From positions 62,001-126,000 of the forward strand of contig JBFOMG010000023.1 in NCBI GenBank assembly GCA_040830725.1: DNA of 64,000 nt, written 5' to 3'. Origin of the DNA: JAWKWH01 sp040830725 (GTDB lineage Bacteria > Pseudomonadota > Alphaproteobacteria > Rhizobiales > Rhizobiaceae). Position 1 is the first letter of the stretch. Each line of letters starts with the position of its first letter. A program made the position numbers and the translations under genes. The notes below the pieces were generated by a model. That model saw only the letters and a program-made list of their open reading frames with translations, searched no databases and was not told the origin of the DNA. This document shows, piece by piece, positions 24,613 through 34,213 of the stretch.

Positions 24613-24797
24613 CTACGTTTGGGGGAATGTGGGCCCGTCTTTCACTCGTGGCCACATTGTTCTGCGTTTCACGCGGTTGATTGATTCAGGAGATCGGCGG
24701 AACTACGCCACGTTGCTCCCGGTTTGTAGTCGGATATTGCAGCGAATCACATCCTGAAAATATCTTGAACGGCCCGATATCAGGCCGGGATTGGCGA

Positions 24798-27700
24798 ATG
24801 GACGTGTCGATGCGCAAAAAAACATCCTATCTGGATTCCATCAATGAGGGGCGGCAGCGCCGTCCGCGTACATCGCTTGATGATCTAGACCGCACTTTAC
24901 GTGGCCTAGAGGAGAAAATTGGCGGAGCGTCCGACAAGTCACATTACCGCCACGAAAGCGCCGGTTCGCGAGACCTGGCAAGCAAATTTCGCAATCTGGC
25001 AACAGAAAGCGATCTGCCGTCTGGTGGGAATCAGGCTCGCCAGGCCGGCGACGGCATGCCATCGGCCTCATCGTTCAAAACACTTGCGCAGGACATTGAA
25101 TTTGCGCGCATGCAAGAGAAGAATGTCGCCGCTGTCGAATCGATTGCCATAGAACTGAAAGAGTTGCGAGACGAACTTCAAAACAAGATGACTTCCGGGC
25201 TGCATCGTGAATTCGATGCGCTGCGCTCTGACATTGCGGAAACCTACCGGGCAGCGCAATCAGGGTACGATGCGAATGACCTGAGCGGCGAAATCCAACG
25301 GCTTTCCGATAGCGTCAGATCATTGTCGCAGCGTTCTGAAAATGGTGGCATCAACCTGCTTCGAGCCGAGCTCGACGAGGTCAAGCACGCACTGGGCGCG
25401 TTGACAGCAGCCCAATCAGGTCACGACAAAATCAACTTGAGTGACGATATCCAGCGACTTACCGAAAATGTCCGGTCATTGTCTCAGCGCTCTGACGATA
25501 GTGGCATCGACATGCTCCGGGCCGAGCTCGAAGAGGTCAAGCGTGCACTTGGCGCGTTGGCGCGCGAGGATTCCATTCAGCAGATGTCACAAAGGTGGGA
25601 AGAAATCGACCGGCAGTGGAGTCCCGGCCCGAACGCTCCGGATTTGGCGGCTGATCCGGAATTTAGAGCGCTGGCGGACAGGCTTGAGGATATCGGCGCC
25701 GCCGTGAAAGCGCTGCCCAGCTCATTGCCGATGGAATCATTGGAAAGCAAGCTGCAGGTTCTGGCGAGCGCGGTTGAGCACCTGACACAAAAGCAAGACC
25801 CGGTTTCTACCCAGCATTACGAAATGATCGAACAACGCCTTGATGAAATAACGCGGGCAATTGTCGCGTCATCGGTATCGGTCCAGGCAGCGGTGCCGAA
25901 TACCGAACCGCTGGAGCGAATTGAGGCCAGAATTACTTCGCTCGCCCAACAGATCGACGAGCTCATGGAGGTCCAGCCCAATGCCGACCTGCTCGATCGA
26001 ATAAGCGGACTTGCGGAACGGGTCGAAAACATTGCGCAAAATTCCGGATCGTCGCCAGATGCCGTGGAGCGCCTCGCGGCGCAAATATCCGATCTGGCGA
26101 GCAAGGTGGACGCCGGGGCATTGCAATCGGAACCGACGTCCGCGCTTCGCGATCTCGAGGAACGTTACGAGCATCTCGTCGCGGTGCTTGAGCGTCACCA
26201 AGACACCAATGAACAACAAGGCCGGGCACTCATCGAGGATCTCGAGACAAGGCTTGATGCGGTAGCGAAAAATTCCAGCGCCAGAGAATCAAACCCGGGT
26301 GAGAGCGATGCCATCATCCGCGCGATGGATGCCCGTTTCAACGAACTGGCCTTGCACTTTGAATCGACGGTCAACCGCAAATCCGATGAAGCGGGGCTGC
26401 AAAACCTGGAAGCGCGCCTGGCCGACATCACCAAGCGGCTGGACAGCACTGCACCAGCGGCAAGTTCGATCAATGCCGACCTCATCAGCAATCTTGAAAG
26501 CCAGGTTGCCAATCTGACCAGCTATCTTGAGAGACCGGATACCGTCATTCCCGAGCAAGCTGATCTTTCTCCAAGAATTCAGGAAATTGAGCATTCTCTT
26601 GCCTCAACTCGCGAACAGATCCTGACCGCCGCCAGGGAAGCGGCCGAGCAGGCCATTCTTTCCCTGCCGACGGGACCGGCAGACGATCAGGCTGCGGCGG
26701 CGCTGGCCAAGGATCTAAAGTCACTCGAAGAACTCACGCGGACTTCCGATGAACGGAACAACCGGACGTTCGAAGCCATCCACGACACGCTGCTGAAGGT
26801 TGTCGACCGGCTTGGATCCCTGGAGGCTGCTTCGATGCAACTGCAGACCGGTGGAGGTGAGCAAAAAGCTCACGTCTCACAGCCGGTGCCGGAATTGTCG
26901 AATGCGCCGGCAATCGAGCCGTCCCATGCGGACTTCGGGATGGAAAATCAGAATGTGGATGCCCAGTACCAAGACGGAGTTGGTTCATCCACGCCTGCCG
27001 AAGCCGCCGCATGGGCAGCTGAAACGGGTGCAGAAGAGCCCCTCGAAGTTGAGCAGCACGGCGCAGGCTCGACAAAGAAATCCATGCTTGGTGGCCTGAC
27101 CCGGGCCTTGAAGGGCCGGACCGCGCCACCCGAGATGACCGCCGAAGCTGACGGTCTACCGGCCCAATCAGCAGAGCAGGCGACAGGCGAAGAAGATCAA
27201 TCCTACGATGCGAACACTCCACTTGAGCCCGGCTCCGGCGCGCCGGATCTCGGTTCGATCATGGCTCGCGTCAAGGAAGAAAAGAACGGCGGCGCACCGG
27301 GCCAGGGCGTGGATCCGGCCAAATCCGATTTCATTGCTGCCGCAAGGCGTGCTGCGCAAGCCGCCGCTGCTGAGGCTGAATCCAACCGGATCAGAACGGA
27401 AACCGGCCGGTCAAGCGCCCGTTTCAACGTCATGGGCGCCCTTCAGAAGAAGCGCAAGCCGATCCTGATCGGCGCCAGTGTGCTGCTAATTGCGTTAGCC
27501 GGGGTCCAGTTGGGCAAAGCATTTCTTGGAGGATCTGAGCCGGCTGAAGTAGCTGTAACGGCTCCTGCGGCCGATGAAGAAGCCAAACCGGTGGAGATGA
27601 CTGCGGATCCCACCCTTGATGAGAACCAGCCGACCGCAGAGATCGAGGCCAATCCGGCTGTGAGGGTGGTTGAGACAACAGAACCACCGGCCCCGTTGCC

Positions 27701-28685
27701 CGCAGAAGTGAAACCGATTGATGCTGGTAGCGCTGCGTTGAACGAAAACGCCGATGTGCCTGCCGAGCCAGCGATCGAAAAAAGCACAAACAACGAAATA
27801 ACGGTCGCGGCGGCGCCCAAGGCCACAATCGCCGCGGTTCCGGTAGAGGCCGGTCCGGTCGCGCTGCGCGAGGCGGCCCAGGCTGGCGATGCCAAGGCTC
27901 TTTATGAGCTGGGCAACAGATATGCTGAAGGACGAGGCGTTAAGTCTGATCTGGCCGAAGCTGCCAAATGGTACCAGGCATCCGCAGATCTTGGATTTGC
28001 GCCTGCGCAGTACCGGATTGGAAACTTCCACGAAAAGGGTCTCGGCCTTGAGCGCGATCCCACCCAGGCGATGACATGGTACCAGCTGGCTGCTGAGCAG
28101 GGAAATGCCAGCGCAATGCACAATTTGGCAGTTCTCTTCGCGATGGGTGCAGGCGGCCAGCCCGACAACGAAGCAGCCGCGCGCTGGTTTGAGAAAGCCG
28201 CAGAACTTGGTGTCAAAGACAGCCAGTTCAATCTCGGCATCCTTTCAGCCAAGGGTGTCGGGATGGAGCAGGATCTGGAGGCGTCTTACAAGTGGTTCGC
28301 GCTTGCCGCGAAAACAGGCGACAAGGATGCTGGAAGCAAGCGTGATGAGATTGCCAATGCGCTGCGTCCGGAGCAACTGTCCAAGGCGCGGGCTTCAGTC
28401 GAGTTGTGGAAGGCAAAACCGATTGACGAAGCAGTCAACTCGGTTGTTGTGCCGGCTGAATGGAAAGAAGACGGCGCCAAAACTGCTGGCGTTGATGTCA
28501 AAAAGGCAGTCCGCAACATCCAGGCCATATTAAACAACAATGGCTACAGCGCCGGACCGGCTGATGGAGTGATGGGAGCCAAGACCAAGGCAGCCATCGC
28601 GGCGTTCCAGAAGGACAATGGCATGGCCGCAACCGGCGAAGTTGACGAGGCCCTGGTCAAAGCGCTCTTGAGCAAAAACCAGTAA
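24798..28685 (+). CDS. PodJ-like polarity protein (coiled coil, TM, Sel1 repeats, PG-binding domain)
   Basis: About 1295 residues from ATG 24798. Order: a long cytoplasmic coiled-coil region (to ~880) rich in E, L, Q and A; one membrane segment at ~889-908 (PILIGASVLLIALAGVQ); a Pro/Glu-rich linker; 4-5 Sel1/TPR-like repeats at ~1020-1190 (ALYELGNRYAEGRG, AMTWYQLAAEQGNASAMHNLA); and a C-terminal peptidoglycan-binding domain at ~1231-1295 (GYSAGPADGVMGAKTKAAI). This is the layout of PodJ, the polar organiser of alphaproteobacteria, which recruits factors on the cytoplasmic side and contacts the wall. Residues 152-255 are a 52-residue tandem duplication. ATG 24810 is an alternative start. Confidence 0.8.
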   Translation: MDVSMRKKTSYLDSINEGRQRRPRTSLDDLDRTLRGLEEKIGGASDKSHYRHESAGSRDLASKFRNLATESDLPSGGNQARQAGDGMPSASSFKTLAQDIEFARMQEKNVAAVESIAIELKELRDELQNKMTSGLHREFDALRSDIAETYRAAQSGYDANDLSGEIQRLSDSVRSLSQRSENGGINLLRAELDEVKHALGALTAAQSGHDKINLSDDIQRLTENVRSLSQRSDDSGIDMLRAELEEVKRALGALAREDSIQQMSQRWEEIDRQWSPGPNAPDLAADPEFRALADRLEDIGAAVKALPSSLPMESLESKLQVLASAVEHLTQKQDPVSTQHYEMIEQRLDEITRAIVASSVSVQAAVPNTEPLERIEARITSLAQQIDELMEVQPNADLLDRISGLAERVENIAQNSGSSPDAVERLAAQISDLASKVDAGALQSEPTSALRDLEERYEHLVAVLERHQDTNEQQGRALIEDLETRLDAVAKNSSARESNPGESDAIIRAMDARFNELALHFESTVNRKSDEAGLQNLEARLADITKRLDSTAPAASSINADLISNLESQVANLTSYLERPDTVIPEQADLSPRIQEIEHSLASTREQILTAAREAAEQAILSLPTGPADDQAAAALAKDLKSLEELTRTSDERNNRTFEAIHDTLLKVVDRLGSLEAASMQLQTGGGEQKAHVSQPVPELSNAPAIEPSHADFGMENQNVDAQYQDGVGSSTPAEAAAWAAETGAEEPLEVEQHGAGSTKKSMLGGLTRALKGRTAPPEMTAEADGLPAQSAEQATGEEDQSYDANTPLEPGSGAPDLGSIMARVKEEKNGGAPGQGVDPAKSDFIAAARRAAQAAAAEAESNRIRTETGRSSARFNVMGALQKKRKPILIGASVLLIALAGVQLGKAFLGGSEPAEVAVTAPAADEEAKPVEMTADPTLDENQPTAEIEANPAVRVVETTEPPAPLPAEVKPIDAGSAALNENADVPAEPAIEKSTNNEITVAAAPKATIAAVPVEAGPVALREAAQAGDAKALYELGNRYAEGRGVKSDLAEAAKWYQASADLGFAPAQYRIGNFHEKGLGLERDPTQAMTWYQLAAEQGNASAMHNLAVLFAMGAGGQPDNEAAARWFEKAAELGVKDSQFNLGILSAKGVGMEQDLEASYKWFALAAKTGDKDAGSKRDEIANALRPEQLSKARASVELWKAKPIDEAVNSVVVPAEWKEDGAKTAGVDVKKAVRNIQAILNNNGYSAGPADGVMGAKTKAAIAAFQKDNGMAATGEVDEALVKALLSKNQ
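25251..25562 (+). repeat. Tandem 52-residue repeat inside the podJ-like gene
   Basis: Two consecutive 156-bp units in frame: 25251-25406 and 25407-25562. Translations align end to end, e.g. AAQSGYDANDLSGEIQRLSD and AAQSGHDKINLSDDIQRLTE, both continuing VRSLSQRS and ending in LRAEL-EVK-ALGAL. Differences between units show the duplication is not very recent. It lengthens the coiled-coil region by a whole heptad-compatible block. Confidence 0.85.
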
Positions 28686-28807
28686 AATTCGGGTTCCTGA
28701 GATAAAAACGGGACCGCAGGGCCCATTTTGTTCACTTTGATAGCGGTCAATATTTGACAGCCAGCTTATATCGGCGCATGAGAAATTGCAGATCAGTTTC
28801 TCTGTTC

Positions 28808-29122
28808 TCTAGAGCGTTTCCACCGAATATTGGAGCGGTTTGATGGGATGGAATTTTTGTTTGTGCGAGGAGAATACCGCAGCGCGATGCCGGGGCATCG
28901 GGCGAGGATTTCGACGTGGCAGAAACGAAAAAGACACCCAAGCCATCATACGCAATGGGTTGATTTCGAACCGGAAACCGCAACCGTCTGACCTTGGTTC
29001 TCCGCACGCTGGCAGCGTTGCGTCCGGTCTCGTGGTGCTCGCGCCACGTCGCCGTACGCGCCTGGCCAGCGCGCAGATTACCGGCGGTCAAACGATTCAA
29101 TATTCGGTGGAAACGGTCTAGA
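28808..29122. mobile_element. MITE-like inverted-repeat element
   Basis: 315 bases bounded by 25-bp inverted repeats with one mismatch: TCTAGAGCGTTTCCACCGAA at 28808 onwards (the arm ends with TATTG at 28832), and its complement at 29098-29122 (CAATATTCGGTGGAAACGGT, then CTAGA). TA lies at both inner edges (28810-28811 and 29119-29120), as in Tc1/mariner/IS630-type elements with a TA duplication. It carries no transposase; the open frames inside on both strands are not convincing genes. It lies between the podJ-like and TauE genes; the TauE start is only 33 bases beyond its end. Confidence 0.75.
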
Positions 29123-29154
29123 CATTTGCTCGATTTCGAAAGCCGGGTCCACGG

Positions 29155-30078
29155 GTGGGTATATATCTCCCGATCGCCGAATTGTCGGTCAACATGTTCG
29201 TTCTGCTGGCCATGGGCGCAGCAGTCGGTTTCCTGTCGGGAATGTTCGGCGTTGGTGGCGGCTTCCTCATCACCCCCCTCCTGATCTTTTACAACATCCC
29301 GCCGGCAGTGGCGGTTGCAACGGGGGCCAACCAGGTCATCGCGTCATCATTTTCCGGTGCGCTGGCGCATATGCGACGAGGCACGTTGGATTTCAAGCTT
29401 GGAACCGTGCTGCTCATTGGGGGGATATTCGGATCGACCATAGGCGTGTACATTTTCGCGTTGTTGCGGGAACTTGGCCAGCTCGATCTGATCATTTCAC
29501 TGATGTATGTCGGCTTTCTGGGTATTGTCGGTGGCCTGATGCTGGTCGAAAGCGTCCGGGCATTACAGAAAGCCAAGAGCGGGCAAACGGCAAGTCTGAA
29601 AAAACCTGGCCAGCATAACTGGATCCACCGGCTTCCCTTCAAGATGCGGTTCCGGGCGTCGAAGCTGTTTGTCAGTGTGATTCCGGTGCTAGCGTTGGGT
29701 GCGGTCATAGGATTTCTCGCATCGATAATGGGCGTCGGCGGCGGGTTCATCATGGTTCCGGCGCTGATCTATCTGTTGAAGGTGCCGACAAATGTCGTTA
29801 TCGGAACTTCCCTGTTTCAGATCATATTCGTAGCCGCCTTCACCACGATCATTCACTCTTCGACCAATCAGACTGTTGATGTTGTTCTGGCGGTGCTTCT
29901 GATGCTGGGAGGTGTCGCAGGTGCGCAATATGGCGCAAAGGCGGGCCAGCGCCTGCGAGGTGAGCAGTTACGGGCATTGCTGGCGCTTCTTGTGCTCGCG
30001 GTGGCACTCAGATTGGCATTCGATCTGTTCGTGGAACCCGCAGACCTTTACTCGATCTCGCTTGCGGGGGTCGCGTGA
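29155..30078 (+). CDS. Sulfite exporter TauE/SafE family protein
   Basis: A 307-residue membrane protein of the TauE/SafE (DUF81) family, putatively exporting sulfite or organosulfonate anions. It has 7-8 hydrophobic segments and two copies of the family's GGG motif region: MFGVGGGFLITPLLIF (~residue 31) and IMGVGGGFIMVPALIYLL (~residue 195). Start is GTG 29155, since YLPIAELSVN is typical of the family N-terminus; the ribosome site is weak and ATG 29191 is an alternative. It overlaps the next gene by one base and is co-transcribed with it. The MITE sits directly upstream. Confidence 0.9.
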   Translation: MGIYLPIAELSVNMFVLLAMGAAVGFLSGMFGVGGGFLITPLLIFYNIPPAVAVATGANQVIASSFSGALAHMRRGTLDFKLGTVLLIGGIFGSTIGVYIFALLRELGQLDLIISLMYVGFLGIVGGLMLVESVRALQKAKSGQTASLKKPGQHNWIHRLPFKMRFRASKLFVSVIPVLALGAVIGFLASIMGVGGGFIMVPALIYLLKVPTNVVIGTSLFQIIFVAAFTTIIHSSTNQTVDVVLAVLLMLGGVAGAQYGAKAGQRLRGEQLRALLALLVLAVALRLAFDLFVEPADLYSISLAGVA

Positions 30079-30848
30079 TGAGCCGCTTCGCAAGCCTAAT
30101 ACTCCTTGCCGTTCTGTGGGCCGGTATAGCAGTTGCCCAGCCGGCAGATCCGGAAAGCATCGAGGTCGGCCTGTCGACGGATAGGATTGCCATCACCGCT
30201 GATTTCAGCGGCGCCGACCTGACCATATTCGGAGCGCTGGACAACGCCGATCCACTGCTGGCACGTCAGGGCAGGTATGACGTGATTGTGGTTCTGCAGG
30301 GACCTGCGGCAGCAACGGTCGTCCGCCGCAAGGAGCGTGTTTTCGGCGTGTGGATCAACCGCCGTTCGCAGACGTTCCAGAACGTGCCTATTTCCTATTC
30401 GCTTGCGACGACCCGTGCGATGCAGGACATCACGGACAGTGAGAGTTTTTCGCGCCTGTCGCTTGGCATCAACAACATTCATCTCAAGTCTGAAAGTGGC
30501 ACGTTCGGCGCGTCCGAGTTCAGCGAAGCGCTCAGGGAGCGAAAGCGGGTTTCCGGTCTCTACAGCGAGCGAATTGGCGGCGTCCAGTTTCTATCCCAGA
30601 GCCTGTTTCGAGCTACGCTGTCCCTGCCGCCCAATGTCCCGGTTGGCACGCACCGCGCGCGCGCATTTCTGTTCAAGAACGGCGTCTTCCTGAAAGAGAC
30701 TTCCGCACCGCTGCTGATCTTGAAGTCAGGACTGGAAGACGCAATCTATCAGGCCGCCCACAGCTACAGCTTCTTCTATGGGGTGGGAGCCGTACTCATC
30801 GCAATGCTGATCGGTTGGCTGGGGCGCATTATCTTCCGCCGGGATTGA
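30078..30848 (+). CDS. TIGR02186 family membrane protein
   Basis: About 256 residues from ATG 30078, which overlaps the TauE stop TGA by one base. It has an N-terminal signal peptide (SLILLAVLWAGIAVAQ), a long periplasmic region (SIEVGLSTDRIAITADFSGA, GRYDVIVVLQGP) and a C-terminal membrane anchor (FFYGVGAVLIAMLIGWLG). This is the pattern of TIGR02186 (alphaproteobacterial putative TM protein), a regular partner of TauE-type genes. It may assist export of the sulfur anion across the envelope, but its role is unknown. Confidence 0.88.
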   Translation: MSRFASLILLAVLWAGIAVAQPADPESIEVGLSTDRIAITADFSGADLTIFGALDNADPLLARQGRYDVIVVLQGPAAATVVRRKERVFGVWINRRSQTFQNVPISYSLATTRAMQDITDSESFSRLSLGINNIHLKSESGTFGASEFSEALRERKRVSGLYSERIGGVQFLSQSLFRATLSLPPNVPVGTHRARAFLFKNGVFLKETSAPLLILKSGLEDAIYQAAHSYSFFYGVGAVLIAMLIGWLGRIIFRRD

Positions 30849-30891
30849 TCGGAGATGCCGAAAGCCCTCCTCTCACAAGCATCATTGCCAA

Positions 30892-31653
30892 TCACGCGCG
30901 ATGGCGGGATTTCTCCTTGATCACACACGAGCGGTCGGGAACCAGATGCGTTGCCGGAATGGGATAAATTCGCCTGTCGCCGAGCAAAAGAGCCTGCATC
31001 CGAGGCCAGTCGAACAGTGATTCATATGCCGGTGCCAGCACATTCAAAGAACCAGTGAAGGCTCCGAAAGCCGGCATGATGAGCCGGTTTCGGTCACACG
31101 CAAAGCAGGTACGGCGCACGGTACGCCCACGGCGAAATATGCGCGCGGCCGGGTGAAGATGACCCGATATCTCTCCTGCGGCACTGTCTGCATGGGGCTC
31201 GTGACGAAATACCAACCCGCCAATTGCGAGCTCGTCAGCGGAAAATCCCGGCAACTTCGATGGGGCGGATGGGTCGTGGTTGCCGGAAATCCAGCACCAA
31301 TCCCGGCCATCTTCCAAACGGACAATGTCTTTGAAAATTTCGTCAGGGATGCGATCATGACCGTTGTCATCGTGAAAACTGTCCCCCAGGCAGACAACGA
31401 CTGCCGGATCATAATCTTCGACAATCCGTGCGACACGGCCAAGCGTCTCATGCGTATCGTAAGGAGGCACAAAGGACCCGCGCCTGGCGAATGACGATCC
31501 TTTCTCAAAATGAAGATCGGAGATGGTCAGCAGCCTGTGATTGGGCACATATGCTGCGCCCCGCCAGTCGCATAGAACTTCTACCCCGGCGACCTCAATT
31601 GGGAATATGCCGGTCCGCTCACTGCCAGTTTCTTGGGCCTGCGCACTGGTCAT
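30892..31653 (-). CDS. pdeM: Ligase-associated DNA damage response endonuclease PdeM
   Basis: A 253-residue calcineurin-like metallophosphoesterase. Metal ligand motifs in order: ISDLHFEKG (~44-52), VVCLGDSFHD (~86-95), WISGNHDPS (~121-129), FRHEPHAD and ISGHLHP. It belongs to the PdeM group found with Lhr-type helicase and LigD/LigC-type ligases. Its ATG overlaps the helicase TGA by 4 bases (ATGA), so they are an operon. Proposed role: a nuclease acting with helicase, exonuclease and ligase in single-strand or end repair. Confidence 0.92.
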   Translation of the reverse strand: MTSAQAQETGSERTGIFPIEVAGVEVLCDWRGAAYVPNHRLLTISDLHFEKGSSFARRGSFVPPYDTHETLGRVARIVEDYDPAVVVCLGDSFHDDNGHDRIPDEIFKDIVRLEDGRDWCWISGNHDPSAPSKLPGFSADELAIGGLVFRHEPHADSAAGEISGHLHPAARIFRRGRTVRRTCFACDRNRLIMPAFGAFTGSLNVLAPAYESLFDWPRMQALLLGDRRIYPIPATHLVPDRSCVIKEKSRHRA

Positions 31654-34172
31654 TGCGAACCCACAAGCTCGTCCATTTCCATCACCAATTCTTCCAAAAG
31701 TGCATCATTGGCGCTGCCGACAACCGATTCCTTGCCGATTTCCAGCATCACCGGAACGGCAAGCGGCGAAATCTCATTTAGATCCTTATGCACGATTCGG
31801 TCTGGAATGCGCGACAACATTTCAGCCAGGCGGCGCACATCGAGCAGCCCGGCCGCTGCATCTGTGCGGGTTGCCTGCAGCAGAATGTGATCCGGCTCAT
31901 GGCTGCGCAGCACATCATAAATCAGATCAGCCGACACGGTCATTTGCCGACCCGTTTTCTCTTTGCCCGGGTGACGCTTTTCGATCAGTCCGGCAATCAG
32001 GGCGCAATTGCGGAATGTACGTTTCAAAAGCCAGCTCTCCGCCAGCCAGGCTTCGAGATCGTCGCCAAGCATGTCCTCATCGAGAAGTTCGCGAAGTGGA
32101 TATTCACCGCTGCGAAACATGCGGCCGATATCGCGCAGCGCCCACACCGAGAGGGCATAGTCTGTGGCCACAAAGCCCAATGGCCGCGCGCCAGCGCGCT
32201 CGAGCCTCCTGGTCAGCAGCATGCCAAGTGTCTGGTGCGCCAGCCGGCCTTCGAACGGATACATGACCATGTAGTAGCGCTCAGCACGGGGAAAGGTCTC
32301 AACCAAAAGTTCATCCCGGGCCGGTAACGCTGAAAACTGCTGCTGCAGTTTGAGCCAACCGGAGACCTGTGGTGGCAGCGACTGCCATCGGCCAGGCTCG
32401 GCCAGCATCTTGCGGACAGTATCGGCCAGGTAGGTCGAAAGCGGGAATTTTCCACCCGCATAATAGGGCACTTTAGCGTCAACACCCGGGGCACTGGATG
32501 CGTAGCACTCGTTCTCCCGAATTCCCTCGAACCGAAGAACCTTGCCGGCAAACAGAAACGTGTCACCCGGACTCAATGCTTCCAGAAAGGTTTCTTCGAT
32601 CTTGCCCAGGACCGGGCCGCCGCGGACATTGCCACCTTTGCCGCGCTGGCGGGTCAGGCGCACGTTCAACATCGGAGCCTCTATTATGGTACCGACATTG
32701 AGCCGGTACTGCTGGGCGACACGAGGGTTTGATATGCGCCAGCGGCCATCGGATGTTTTGCGTATGCGGGCATAACGCTCGTACGTCTTGAGCGCATAGC
32801 CACCGGTCGCGACAAATTCAATAACCCGGTCGAACGTCTTTCGATCGAGCTTCGAATAGGGTTGGGCTGTGGTGATTTCGCCATAAAGTTCGTCAGCATG
32901 AAACGGTCCGGCGCACGCGGTACCCAACACATGTTGGGCAAGCACATCGATGGCGCCATCGAGCAAGGCCGGCGTGTCTTGCGCACCGGCCGTACTTGCC
33001 TCCAGCGCGGCCCGGCACTCCAGAACCTCAAAACGATTGGCGGGAACCAGAATAGCCTTGCTGGGCTCGTCCATTCGGTGATTTGATCGCCCGATGCGTT
33101 GAGCAAGGCGGCTTGCGCCCTTGGGCGCGCCCACATGAATGACAAGATCAACATCGCCCCAGTCGATGCCCAGATCGAGCGTTGAAGTCGCGACGACAGC
33201 GCGAAGGCTGTTTGCCTCCATCGCCTTTTCAACCCGCCTGCGCTGGCCTGCGTCTAGCGAACCATGGTGCAGCGCGATGGGCAGATTGTCATCATTGGCC
33301 CGCCATAACTCCTGGAACAGCAACTCGGCCTGGCTGCGGGTATTAACGAACAGGAGGGTTGTTTTGTGTGCAAGGATTGCCCGGTAAATATCAGACACGG
33401 CATAACGCGCTGAATGGCCGGACCACGGAACCCTGTTTGCCGAATCCAAAATGGCGATTTCTGGCTTCACACCACCGGGCACAGTAATCAAGCGGGCTTT
33501 GGCATTTCGGGTGATTTGCGGCACCAACCATCTGCACAGCGATTGAGGATCGGCCACCGTTGCCGACAGTCCGATTGTCTGGATCTCGGGTTGGAGCGAC
33601 CGCAATCTTGCCAGTCCGAGCGCCAACAAATGACCACGCTTTGAAGTGACCAGCGAATGCAACTCGTCGAATATGCAATACTTCAGGCCAGCAAAGAATC
33701 GCCCGGCTTCCTTGCTTGCAATCAGCAATGCCAACTGTTCCGGCGTTGTCAGAAGAATGTCCGGCGGATTGAGTTTCTGGCGTTGCCTTTTGTGAACAGG
33801 TGTGTCGCCGCTTCGGGTTTCCAGTGAAATTTTCAGCCCGATCTCATCGACAGGCATTTGCAGATTGCGGTGGATGTCGACCGCCAGAGCCTTCAACGGA
33901 GAAACATAGAGTGTATGGACGCCGCGGAAGGGCTCTCCCGGCTTGCGTTTTGGGCGTTGCGACAAGTCGATCAGGCTCGGCAGAAAGCCGGCAAGTGTCT
34001 TTCCCGCACCAGTTGGTGCGATGAGAAGTGACGATTGGCCTGCTGCGGCCTCTATCAGCAGCTTTTCCTGATGCTCGCGGAGGGTCCAACCCCGCCCTGA
34101 AAACCAGTTCGAAAATCTTTCTGGCAGCAGTGTGTGCGCTGGCGCTTGCAAAAGGTTCGGTATTTGTTCCAC
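31650..34172 (-). CDS. lhr: Ligase-associated DNA damage response DEXH box helicase (Lhr-type)
   Basis: An 840-residue superfamily 2 helicase. Motif I is LLIAPTGAGKTLAGFL (~49-64), motif II is CIFDELHSLV, motif III is GLSATVADP; motif VI region is LAQRIGRSNHRMDEP, with Lhr-specific DEPS after it. The DEAD/Lhr core is followed by a winged-helix and the Lhr beta-barrel region. Length is typical of the ligase-associated (Lhr-C) class, shorter than E. coli Lhr. It overlaps pdeM (4 bases). Divergent from the exonuclease gene with 41 bases between starts, implying a shared promoter region. Confidence 0.95.
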   Translation of the reverse strand: MEQIPNLLQAPAHTLLPERFSNWFSGRGWTLREHQEKLLIEAAAGQSSLLIAPTGAGKTLAGFLPSLIDLSQRPKRKPGEPFRGVHTLYVSPLKALAVDIHRNLQMPVDEIGLKISLETRSGDTPVHKRQRQKLNPPDILLTTPEQLALLIASKEAGRFFAGLKYCIFDELHSLVTSKRGHLLALGLARLRSLQPEIQTIGLSATVADPQSLCRWLVPQITRNAKARLITVPGGVKPEIAILDSANRVPWSGHSARYAVSDIYRAILAHKTTLLFVNTRSQAELLFQELWRANDDNLPIALHHGSLDAGQRRRVEKAMEANSLRAVVATSTLDLGIDWGDVDLVIHVGAPKGASRLAQRIGRSNHRMDEPSKAILVPANRFEVLECRAALEASTAGAQDTPALLDGAIDVLAQHVLGTACAGPFHADELYGEITTAQPYSKLDRKTFDRVIEFVATGGYALKTYERYARIRKTSDGRWRISNPRVAQQYRLNVGTIIEAPMLNVRLTRQRGKGGNVRGGPVLGKIEETFLEALSPGDTFLFAGKVLRFEGIRENECYASSAPGVDAKVPYYAGGKFPLSTYLADTVRKMLAEPGRWQSLPPQVSGWLKLQQQFSALPARDELLVETFPRAERYYMVMYPFEGRLAHQTLGMLLTRRLERAGARPLGFVATDYALSVWALRDIGRMFRSGEYPLRELLDEDMLGDDLEAWLAESWLLKRTFRNCALIAGLIEKRHPGKEKTGRQMTVSADLIYDVLRSHEPDHILLQATRTDAAAGLLDVRRLAEMLSRIPDRIVHKDLNEISPLAVPVMLEIGKESVVGSANDALLEELVMEMDELVGSQ

Positions 34173-34213
34173 AACCTATCCCTAATCCGCTTGCCGAATT
34201 TCGCCAAGCCAAA

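Larger units (their letters stand above)
24206..24797. other. Intergenic region merR / podJ-like
   Basis: About 590 bases. It holds the merR operator at 24323-24338, a 7-bp-arm palindrome GTAAATC-GT-GATTTAC at 24562-24577, and a near-CtrA box TTAA-N7-TTTA at 24598-24612. The open frames here have no start or signature and are not called genes. The likely promoter of the podJ-like gene is in the last 200 bases. Confidence 0.55.

Noticed and set aside
28705..28736. GC-rich stretch after the PodJ-like gene as a terminator
   Set aside because: Stem is imperfect and short (GGGACC-type), with only a weak T-run; not counted.
28747..29121. 117- and 93-codon frames inside and across the MITE-like element
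   Set aside because: They arise from the repeat itself; no start site support, and the element ends explain the region better. Both could be annotated spuriously in relatives.
31541..32266. 241-codon open frame opposite the helicase and pdeM genes
   Set aside because: Low-complexity, arginine-rich shadow; the minus-strand helicase and PdeM motifs are clear.
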